From: MGR-bin208 sp043779285
Lineage (GTDB): Bacteria > Bacteroidota > Bacteroidia > Chitinophagales > Chitinophagaceae
Length of the DNA: 11,325 nt
Assembly: GCA_043779285.1 (NCBI GenBank)
Contig: JAYWEL010000109.1
Coordinates: 1 to 11,325, forward strand
Direction: 5' to 3'
In this document: piece after piece, positions 5,896 through 11,325 of the stretch
Layout: each line of letters opens with the position of its first letter
Position numbering within the stretch: position 1 is the first letter of the stretch
Program-made: the position numbers and the translations under genes
Notes under the pieces: generated by a model
Seen by the model: only the letters and a program-made list of their open reading frames with translations
Database searches by the model: none
What the model was told of the DNA's origin: nothing

Positions 5896-7563
5896 TTATT
5901 GTTTTACAAATTTTTCAGTCCATTGTGCAAGGCCATCGGTATAACGTATCATATAGATACCACTGGTTAAATTATTTACGGTAATTGAATTAGTACCGAT
6001 TGTTAAAGGGCCATTATTGATTGATCTGCCATTCAAATCCATCACCGAATAATTGAATTTACCGGGGCTATTAATTCTTAAACTGTTGTTGTTAATCATA
6101 TTTGTTATTAACTCAGGAGAAGACTTTGTTAATGCAGGTGTTCTTGACGGTCCTACACCTTTTGTTATTTTAACTACTGGTTCAATTTTGGAGATATTTG
6201 AAAATGCTTGTGTCTGATTAGCAAAGTTTACATTTAACCTATAGTATGCAATGGTTGCGAAAGTTGTATAGGAATAACTGGTTGCGCTTGTAGATGTTTC
6301 AGCAAGTTTATTAAATAATATACCATCGCTTGATAATTCTATAACCAGCTTTGATATAGCTTGAGTAGAAGTTATTTTCCAGGTTAGATTATGTTTTGTT
6401 TTTGCAACTACTGCATCTAATACAATAGTCGGTGCAACTACAGTAGTTGTATCTGTTGGGGGTGTAGTTGGATTTTCAGAAATATAGTTTGCCTGCAATG
6501 CATACGAACCTAAACTTGCATAACCGGAAGAAAATGTATTCCCTCTTCCTTCAACTCTCAGATAATAAGTACCGGTGTTCAAAGTGGTATCAATAAAAGA
6601 ATTTAATAAAGTTCCCGGATTATATACACCAACAACAGTTTGTGATCCATCAATTAATGAAACCTGCACATCCAAATCAGACCCGGCATTTCCGGCGCCG
6701 ACGCTGTAAGGAATTGCAGAAAGCTGAAAACGGCCGGATTGGGTCATGGAATATTTAAATAAATCCTGATCTGCAGGCTTTTCAATGATACCGTTTATGG
6801 TAAATTGATTATTTGAAAATGGAGCTGTTGTTGCCGTTGTTATTGTATTTTGATGATCATCAGCTCTGTAACCAAAGCCATTTGTATTACCAGATATAAC
6901 GCTTAAATCATCCTGTGTGCTTGTACATCCAGTTGAATTTGGTCCATTATGCCATTGAGATAAGTTTTGATAATAACCAACTCCCATAATTGGAGCCCAG
7001 CCTATTTCACCGGTACCTGCACCATAATTATAATCGGATGTTTTTACACAATTAACATCATAGGCAGCCTGATGGCGTAAACCCAGTGTATGTCCTGCTT
7101 CATGTGCACCGGCTTCAGAAATAAATTTAATGTTATTATTCAGTAAAGCAGAAAATACAAAACATGGTGTGTTATCACCCCAGGTAAATGAATTTGTGAA
7201 AGCTACTCCGCCAGCAGCTCCGTACCAACTGGATGTAACCGTAAATATTACCCGCATTCTTCTGGTTGCGGGGGCACTCCAGTATTTTGTAGAATCGGTA
7301 GTGATGTTGATGTTAAATGGCCGGTAATCTTCAGCAATACGATTGAAAATTTCCGTAATCTGGGCATCATTTAATCCAGAGGCGCCACACTCAATAGGCC
7401 CGGAAACATTCCAACTGGTGCCGGCAACAGTATGGCCATCAAAGTCTAAAAATATAGCACTGGGTGCTGCTGGGAGACTACTTAATTTGGGAACTTGCGC
7501 ATTTGCCATAAGAGAACCGATACACAAGAACAGTGACAGAATTGCCTTTGTAAAGTTTTTCAT
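5896..7563 (-). CDS. Secreted metzincin-like zinc metalloprotease with T9SS type A sorting domain
   Basis: A 555-residue exported protease. Domains in order: signal peptide (1-22, cleavage ANA|Q); catalytic domain (about 32-235) with the zinc motif HEAGHTLGLRH (154-164: His154, His158 and His164 bind zinc, Glu155 is catalytic) and a likely Met-turn at Met193 (APIMGVGYY); a pre-peptidase C-terminal-like beta domain (about 253-360, QDLFKYSMTQSGRFQLS to GTYYLRVEG); a Thr/Pro linker (365-378); an FN3-like module (about 380-462); and a T9SS type A sorting domain (about 495-555, MDLNGR, LTSGIYMIRY, EKFVKQ). T9SS would carry it across the outer membrane and remove the tail. The mature protein enters the catalytic domain almost directly, with no pro-region. 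The small exported gene 66 bp upstream may supply one. Substrate is unknown. Four cysteines (59, 134, 172, 213) could form disulfides. Confidence 0.85.
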   Translation of the reverse strand: MKNFTKAILSLFLCIGSLMANAQVPKLSSLPAAPSAIFLDFDGHTVAGTSWNVSGPIECGASGLNDAQITEIFNRIAEDYRPFNINITTDSTKYWSAPATRRMRVIFTVTSSWYGAAGGVAFTNSFTWGDNTPCFVFSALLNNNIKFISEAGAHEAGHTLGLRHQAAYDVNCVKTSDYNYGAGTGEIGWAPIMGVGYYQNLSQWHNGPNSTGCTSTQDDLSVISGNTNGFGYRADDHQNTITTATTAPFSNNQFTINGIIEKPADQDLFKYSMTQSGRFQLSAIPYSVGAGNAGSDLDVQVSLIDGSQTVVGVYNPGTLLNSFIDTTLNTGTYYLRVEGRGNTFSSGYASLGSYALQANYISENPTTPPTDTTTVVAPTIVLDAVVAKTKHNLTWKITSTQAISKLVIELSSDGILFNKLAETSTSATSYSYTTFATIAYYRLNVNFANQTQAFSNISKIEPVVKITKGVGPSRTPALTKSSPELITNMINNNSLRINSPGKFNYSVMDLNGRSINNGPLTIGTNSITVNNLTSGIYMIRYTDGLAQWTEKFVKQ

Positions 7564-7629
7564 GGGAGGACAGTTTAAAAATTTGTTTTGTTAGGATAAT
7601 TGGATGGATTGGATGTATAACCGTTATTT

Positions 7630-8133
7630 TTATTCGGTTACTATATCATAAAAACTTTTTTTCTTGAATGAATATTTGCCTTCTTCTTTTACCAATTCAA
7701 AAGCATCTCCGTGCAGCTGACTAATAACTCTTCCAACGTATGAAATTGATTTGTCTTCATTCGTAATTTCACTCATTGTTAAAACGGCTCCTTGTCTGCT
7801 TAGAGATTTTACAACTATACTTTTAACATTGGGATCCATATCATCGGATACAGATACAATCGTACCATTAAAAATAAAATTACTTGAGAATGGAAGGTTA
7901 ATAGATTGGCCAACTTTCAGTCGTACGATGGATTTGAAGTCGAGCGAAGGATTGATCGTAATCCGGTCTGCCTGGTCTTTAAAAAGTTTGGGCTTACTAT
8001 AATCCGGTTCGTTAATCGGCACTGCTTTGTCCGAAAAATCTTTTTGACCCTGCGATACAACCTGTGCGGATGTATTTACTGTGTAAAAGGTTGCTATGCA
8101 TAAGCATAGCATGCTTAGGTATTGGTTTTTCAT
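7630..8133 (-). CDS. Small exported protein upstream of the metalloprotease; possible trans-acting pro-region
   Basis: A 167-residue protein with a signal peptide (1-24, cleavage TSA|Q). The mature part is about 143 residues and cysteine-free, with beta-rich segments: RLKVGQSINLPFSSNFIFNG (71-90), TIVSVSDDMD (91-100), SIVVKSLSRQGAVLTMSE (105-122), and SYVGRVISQLHGDAFELVKE (131-150), then KYSFKKKSFYDIVTE to the end. It has no T9SS sorting domain and no lipobox. I recall similar segments (YxGRI, HGDAYEL, FYDLVxE) as the N-terminal region of single-chain Bacteroidetes metalloproteases related to the next gene, so it may be a detached pro-domain, folding helper or inhibitor; that is inference. 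The protease gene follows after 66 bp on the same strand with no terminator between, so the two are probably one operon. Confidence 0.7.
   Translation of the reverse strand: MKNQYLSMLCLCIATFYTVNTSAQVVSQGQKDFSDKAVPINEPDYSKPKLFKDQADRITINPSLDFKSIVRLKVGQSINLPFSSNFIFNGTIVSVSDDMDPNVKSIVVKSLSRQGAVLTMSEITNEDKSISYVGRVISQLHGDAFELVKEEGKYSFKKKSFYDIVTE
8093..8116 (-). repeat. Overlapping, mutually exclusive short hairpins in a signal-peptide coding region
   Basis: Plus-strand bases 8093-8099 (GCTATGC) and 8104-8110 (GCATAGC) form a perfect 7-bp stem with an ATAA loop. Bases 8102-8107 (AAGCAT) and 8111-8116 (ATGCTT) form a second 6-bp stem that shares bases with the first, so only one can form. Both lie within codons 6-14 of the 167-residue exported protein, near its start codon. 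They may simply reflect codon repetition (Leu-Cys-Leu-Cys). Confidence 0.4.
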
Positions 8134-8273
8134 GTTGGATTTATTTTAAAAGCTAAACAAATTTCAAGCAATTATTATCTTGCTTCTTTCCGTTCAAAAC
8201 ACAAGTTGCAGAAAATTAAATTAGGAAAACAGAAATGGCCCAGAATTTATCAATAATTAAGTAGTACCACTAA

Positions 8274-8290
8274 AAAACTATCGTAGTTTT
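8274..8290 (-). terminator. Weak possible terminator after the CoA-binding gene
   Basis: AAAACTA / TAGTTTT forms a 7-bp stem with a 3-base loop 32 bases after the stop of the CoA-binding gene. On the minus strand the stem runs into a short T stretch and then TAGTGG. GC content is very low, so it is weak. The remaining 8134-8321 gap also holds a 6-bp inverted repeat AAGCAA/TTGCTT (8166-8185) about 33-52 bases before the next gene on the minus strand, and nothing else I can support. Confidence 0.35.
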
Positions 8291-8321
8291 CCTATACTTT
8301 TTGAATGTATGGGATAATAAT

Positions 8322-8690
8322 TTAATACAAACCGGTACTTAACATGACTAATGTGCATGCTTCTAGTACTTCAATATTGTTTGTTTTAGCTATTTCTGAA
8401 AGCACATCATTTTCAGCTCCCGGATTGAAGATGATCCTTTTTGGATGGAGGGAAAGTATGAATGAATGATATTGTTTTTGATGTCCTTCATTCAGATAAA
8501 GTGTAACAGTATCTACATCTTTCCAATCTTTTAATGTGGTTTCAATGAAAGTATCTTCAATTTGTCCGCCCTGTTTACCAAACGCAATGACCGGATGATT
8601 ACTTGCAATTAATCTTTTCACCGCTAAATGACTGTACCTGGAAGGGTTTGAAGAAGCACCCATCACCAATGTTTTTTTATAGTTAACCAT
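8322..8690 (-). CDS. CoA-binding Rossmann-fold protein (CoA_binding_2, YccU-like)
   Basis: A 122-residue cytosolic protein with the complete single-domain CoA-binding fold. It begins with the nucleotide-binding turn KKTLVMGASSNPSRYS (5-20), continues with strand VIAFGKQGG (34-42), DVDTVTLYLN (58-67) and KRIIFNPGAEN (84-94), and ends with EVLEACTLVML (107-117). The ASSNP turn, FNPGAEN and EACTLVML are characteristic of this family. Related stand-alone proteins bind CoA or a similar nucleotide; a physiological role is not established. Its position beside the pyruvate dehydrogenase E2 gene could hint at acyl-CoA metabolism, but a strong terminator lies between, so the link is weak. The reading frame looks intact and of normal length. 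Confidence 0.87.
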   Translation of the reverse strand: MVNYKKTLVMGASSNPSRYSHLAVKRLIASNHPVIAFGKQGGQIEDTFIETTLKDWKDVDTVTLYLNEGHQKQYHSFILSLHPKRIIFNPGAENDVLSEIAKTNNIEVLEACTLVMLSTGLY

Positions 8691-8744
8691 ACATGTAAAG
8701 GGTGGTTTTATTAATGATTGGTTAAGCTAAATATAGGCCAAATT

Positions 8745-8780
8745 AAAAAAGGCTGTTCAGATAAATCCTAACAGCCTTTT
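8745..8780 (-). terminator. Strong intrinsic terminator of the pyruvate dehydrogenase E2 gene
   Basis: An 11-bp perfect stem (plus-strand arms 8747-8757 AAAAGGCTGTT and 8770-8780 AACAGCCTTTT, 12-base loop) begins 17 bases after the E2 stop codon. On the minus strand the GC core is followed by a T-run at 8750-8745. It closes the E2 transcript and insulates the CoA-binding gene, which must then have its own promoter in 8691-8745; I see no clear element there. Confidence 0.85.
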
Positions 8781-8796
8781 AGTTAATGAAAATTTA

Positions 8797-10422
8797 TTAA
8801 ACCAGCATAGTTACCGGATTCTCCATGAATTTTTTGAGTGTTTGAAGAAAGGCAGCACCTATTGCACCATCCACACTTCTGTGGTCGCAGCTTAGGGTTA
8901 CTTTCATTACATTGGTTACACCAAATCCTTCTCCTTTCCTTACTACTACTTCTTTTATTTTTCCTACGGCAAGAATGCAGCTATCTGGCGGATTGACAAT
9001 GGCTGTAAATTCATCGATATCCATCATTCCCAAATTAGATATGGTAAATGTATTTCCACTGAATTCATGTGGTTGTAATTTTTTGTTTCTTGCTTTGTCG
9101 TATAATTCTTTCGATTCAGCCGAAAGTTGACTCATCGTTTTTTGATCTGCGAAACGGATAACAGGAACAATTAAACCTTCAGGTAAAGCAATAGCACTTC
9201 CAATATGTACATGCTGATAAGTTCTGATAAAGTCATCCATCCAGGATGAATTGACAGCCGGGTGTAATCTTAATGCCGTTGCACAAGCTTTAATAAGCAT
9301 ATCCTGAAAACTGATTTTAACCGGACTTACTTCATTCATTTGTGATCGGGCTGCCAGGGCATTATCCATATTTATTTCCATTGTGAGATAAAAATGGGGT
9401 GCAGAAAATTTGCTTTCACCCAAACGCTTGGCAATCGTCTTTCTCATTTGCGTATTAGGTGTGTCAATATATCCTTCTTCTCCTTTAACGGTTGTTACAA
9501 TGGATGGTTTACTTTCAGCTACTGAAGCTGTTTGTGGAGCAGGAGTTACAGATTTAGAAGCATCAAAATTATCTATGTCCGATTTGGTTATTCTTCCTGC
9601 GTCGCCGGAACCATTTACATTTTTCAGATCTATACCTTTTTCTGCGGCAAGTTTTTTTGCTAAAGGTGAAACTTTAATTCTTCCGTCATCTGAACTATCT
9701 GAAACACTGGAAGAGGTTTCAACAGTTGCAGGAATGCTAACAACTTGCTCTGGAGTTTCTGATTTTACAGCATTTTGTGATCCTGATTTTACCGCAGTCA
9801 CAATTGCCTCAATATCTACTTTGCCTTTTTCTCCAATGATACAAAGCAATCCGTTTACAAGTATTTTCTCTCCCTGGTTTGCACCTATATATAAAAGTGT
9901 TCCATTCTTATAGCTTTCCAACTCCATGGTTGCCTTGTCCGTTTCAATATCGGCAAGTACTTCACCTTTTTTTACGGTATCGCCTACGTTTTTATGCCAT
10001 CCGGCAATTACACCTTCTTCCATTGTGTCACTCAAACGTGGCATTAATACTACTTCTTCCATTTTTGAAATATCCATATTACTTTTTGATTCAGTTGTAA
10101 TTATTATTTCCGGTTCGGTTGATGATTGTTTTGATTCAATATTCAACCCGGTGTTTTCTGCAATGAGTTTAGTGATGTCTTCACCTTCCATTCCGATAAT
10201 GGCCAGCAAGTCGTTGACCTGTAGTTTTCCTCCTTTTGCAGTACCAATGTGCAACAACACACCATCTTTATAACTCTCCAGTTCCATGGTGGCCTTATCA
10301 GTTTCAACTTCTGCTAAAAGGTCTCCCTTTTTAACCACTTCGCCAATATTTTTATGCCAATCTGCAATAACCCCTTCGGTCATGGTATCACTTAAACGGG
10401 GCATCAATATCACTTCAGCCAT
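8797..10422 (-). CDS. pdhC: Dihydrolipoyl acetyltransferase, E2 of pyruvate dehydrogenase, with two lipoyl domains
   Basis: E2 core enzyme of the pyruvate dehydrogenase complex: it moves the acetyl group from lipoamide to CoA. 541 residues. Lipoyl domain 1 (2-80) and lipoyl domain 2 (122-200) both carry ETDKATMELESYK, with lipoyl lysines Lys43 and Lys163. A Ser/Glu/Val-rich linker leads to the peripheral-subunit-binding domain (about 248-286, KVSPLAKKLAAEKGIDL and GRITKSDI), which binds E3 or E1. The catalytic domain (about 318-541) has the active-site motif DHRSVDG (513-519) with His514 and Asp518. The tight acyltransferase match, MPRLSDTM repeats and ALPEGLIVP favour the pyruvate over the 2-oxoglutarate or branched-chain complex. 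E1 and E3 genes are not in the window. A 73-bp gap separates it from the upstream dnaX. Confidence 0.93.
   Translation of the reverse strand: MAEVILMPRLSDTMTEGVIADWHKNIGEVVKKGDLLAEVETDKATMELESYKDGVLLHIGTAKGGKLQVNDLLAIIGMEGEDITKLIAENTGLNIESKQSSTEPEIIITTESKSNMDISKMEEVVLMPRLSDTMEEGVIAGWHKNVGDTVKKGEVLADIETDKATMELESYKNGTLLYIGANQGEKILVNGLLCIIGEKGKVDIEAIVTAVKSGSQNAVKSETPEQVVSIPATVETSSSVSDSSDDGRIKVSPLAKKLAAEKGIDLKNVNGSGDAGRITKSDIDNFDASKSVTPAPQTASVAESKPSIVTTVKGEEGYIDTPNTQMRKTIAKRLGESKFSAPHFYLTMEINMDNALAARSQMNEVSPVKISFQDMLIKACATALRLHPAVNSSWMDDFIRTYQHVHIGSAIALPEGLIVPVIRFADQKTMSQLSAESKELYDKARNKKLQPHEFSGNTFTISNLGMMDIDEFTAIVNPPDSCILAVGKIKEVVVRKGEGFGVTNVMKVTLSCDHRSVDGAIGAAFLQTLKKFMENPVTMLV
9829..10419 (-). 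repeat. Tandem duplication of the lipoyl domain within the E2 gene
   Basis: The two lipoyl coding blocks (10189-10419 and 9829-10059) repeat with an exact 360-base, 120-codon offset. The protein copies agree closely (MPRLSDTM-EGVIA-WHKN-G--VKKG), and DNA around the lipoyl lysine codons is visibly similar (CCATGGT-GCCTT at both sites on the plus strand). Synonymous differences show that the duplication is not very recent. Two or three lipoyl domains are normal for this family. Confidence 0.85.
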
Positions 10423-10472
10423 AACAATTCAATATTTTTTTGATTTCTAAGAGCCGAAATTACGGTAAAATG

Positions 10473-10487
10473 ATTAATTGAATTAAT
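10473..10487. repeat. A/T palindrome upstream of the E2 gene
   Basis: ATTAATT-G-AATTAAT is an inverted repeat with 7-base arms and a single central base, centred 58 bases before the E2 start codon and between dnaX and E2. A TAATTTCG, one base off the Bacteroidetes -7 consensus, lies just downstream on the minus strand (10455-10462), so the palindrome falls where a -33 region or operator would be. In AT-rich DNA such a palindrome can occur by chance. Confidence 0.3.
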
Positions 10488-10495
10488 GACTGATA

Positions 10496-11325
10496 TTAAT
10501 AATCTAATTCCAGTCTCAACTTTTCTTTGAGTTCTTTTACAAGTGGATACTGTTCTATTATTTTAAAATATTGTTCTTTAGAGGATAAGGGAATTTCTAC
10601 AGCAGGTTGTCCACTTTTATTTTCCTCTACTATTATCGAATACTGAAGTTTTTTATTTTGAAGGAATTTTTGCAAAAATGCGGATGTTTTTACCCGTTCT
10701 TTTTCAATAAATTTTTGATCGAGATTATTTATTGTCACTACTTCAAAACTATTTTCATCAACAACTCTTAAAGTAGCTAATTCGAAACTTTGGTAAGCAG
10801 AGTTTTTTTCTTCTTTTATTTTAAGTTTCAATTCATTCCAACCAGCTTCTAATTGATCTATTTGTAAAGCTAAATTCACAGTCTGACCTGTTGAGATCGC
10901 TTTATCTTTTACTTTATTCCTGATTTCTTCAAGTGCAGATGTTTTTTTGCCATCCCTTAAAATCGGTTTTTGAGATGGTTGAACCGTTTCTTTTATTGTA
11001 GTAATTGAAATCGATTCAACAGGTTTTGCTTTTATTTCAGGAGTTTCAATAATCAGTTTTGCATCAGAAATATTTGCTGTATGTTGCTTTTCTTCTTTTA
11101 CCCTTAAAGGAGTAATAGAACGGAATGGAACCGGTTTAACCGAGTCAACTATTTTTTTTTTAGAAAGCGTATTATTGGTCAGTGTTAATTCAATGGCTTG
11201 TTTCAGGTAACAGAGTTTTATTAAAGCCAATTCCACATGTAATCTTTTATTCCTTGATGACTTGTAATGTATTTCAGTATCGTTCAGGATATTTAAAACA
11301 CTTACCAAATAGCCGGCATTTGTGT
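10496..11325 (-). CDS. dnaX: DNA polymerase III subunit tau/gamma, C-terminal part (partial, N-terminus beyond right edge)
   Basis: The visible 275 residues are the C-terminal part of the clamp-loader ATPase DnaX. The frame stays open through the right edge (…TNAGYLVSVLNIL), so the TTG at 11308 is not a start; the ATPase domains lie outside the window. The first 45 residues (LNDTEIHYKSSRNKRLHVELALIKLCYL) match the end of the DnaX collar domain III. Then comes a variable, charged, Pro/Lys/Glu-rich linker (about 50-140), and a conserved-looking C-terminal domain (from about LALQIDQLEAGWNELKLKIKEE) that ends VKELKEKLRLELDY. In other bacteria the tau-specific tail contacts helicase and polymerase. 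A run of ten A bases sits right after domain III (see the separate entry). Identification rests on the RLHVELALIKLCYL region and on architecture. Confidence 0.85.
   Translation of the reverse strand, partial: TNAGYLVSVLNILNDTEIHYKSSRNKRLHVELALIKLCYLKQAIELTLTNNTLSKKKIVDSVKPVPFRSITPLRVKEEKQHTANISDAKLIIETPEIKAKPVESISITTIKETVQPSQKPILRDGKKTSALEEIRNKVKDKAISTGQTVNLALQIDQLEAGWNELKLKIKEEKNSAYQSFELATLRVVDENSFEVVTINNLDQKFIEKERVKTSAFLQKFLQNKKLQYSIIVEENKSGQPAVEIPLSSKEQYFKIIEQYPLVKELKEKLRLELDY
11145..11161 (-). promoter_or_regulatory. Candidate slippage/frameshift site in dnaX (A10 run with stops in both other frames)
   Basis: The coding strand reads TCT followed by ten A and then TAGTTGA (plus-strand T-run at 11152-11161). 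In frame this encodes Ser-Lys-Lys-Lys-Ile-Val-Asp. Loss of one A gives AAA AAA AAA TAG, and gain of one A (or a -1 ribosomal slip) gives Lys-Lys-Lys-Asn-Ser-stop. Both outcomes therefore end the protein at once, just after domain III, as in the short gamma form of DnaX. A small inverted repeat CGGTT/AACCG (11132-11142) starts 9 bases downstream. Confidence 0.55.

Noticed and set aside
7564..7629. A frameshift joining the small exported protein and the metalloprotease
   Set aside because: The first frame ends in a proper stop, the second has its own ATG and complete signal peptide, and the 66-bp gap does not encode a linking segment.
9410..9913. A 167-codon open frame on the plus strand opposite the E2 gene
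   Set aside because: It is antisense to the linker and binding domain of a well-supported gene, has no recognisable motif, and is explained by the codon pattern of the real frame.
1..11325. A defence island, prophage, mobile element or CRISPR array
   Set aside because: No integrase, transposase, phage, toxin-antitoxin or nuclease-helicase genes and no direct-repeat arrays are visible; nearly all genes are housekeeping or envelope functions.

Overview
The window is AT-rich chromosomal DNA from a member of the Bacteroidota, most likely a Chitinophagaceae-like lineage. The evidence is a PorT-type component of the type IX secretion system (T9SS), a secreted protein with a T9SS type A C-terminal sorting domain, a Bacteroidetes-style dihydroorotase with a QxH metal motif, a two-lipoyl-domain pyruvate dehydrogenase E2, mostly weak Shine-Dalgarno sequences and very short intergenic gaps. 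The species is not identifiable by eye. No tRNA, rRNA, IS element, phage gene or CRISPR array is visible. No stretch longer than about 200 bases lacks a gene.

Layout, left to right. At 1-971 (-) lies the N-terminal three quarters of a class I dihydroorotase (pyrimidine synthesis), cut by the left edge. Divergent from it, with 35 bp between, is a Wzi/RemB-like outer-membrane beta-barrel (1007-2743, +). This meets tail-to-tail a ubiE/menG-porT pair on the minus strand (2740-4199). The pair is joined by an ATGA stop/start overlap, linking menaquinone methylation to a T9SS component. Divergent from ubiE is the ribosome-assembly GTPase engB (4293-4913), followed by a small secreted peptide gene (5001-5237). 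The peptide gene collides with a YkuK-like RNase H-fold gene (5230-5703, -).

From 5896 to 8133 (-) is a two-gene unit: a small exported protein followed by a T9SS-sorted metzincin-like metalloprotease, closed by a good intrinsic terminator. The protease has no pro-region of its own. The upstream protein looks like a candidate for that missing piece supplied in trans. Next come a CoA-binding Rossmann protein (8322-8690, -), a strong terminator, the pyruvate dehydrogenase E2 gene (8797-10422, -), and the 3' part of dnaX (DNA polymerase III tau/gamma), cut by the right edge.

Most of the window is housekeeping. The points that most deserve a second look are a run of ten A residues in dnaX where slippage in either direction gives an immediate stop, as expected of a programmed gamma/tau site; the apparently split metalloprotease/pro-region pair; and the unannotated 78-residue exported peptide. 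I do not see a clearly new multi-gene system.
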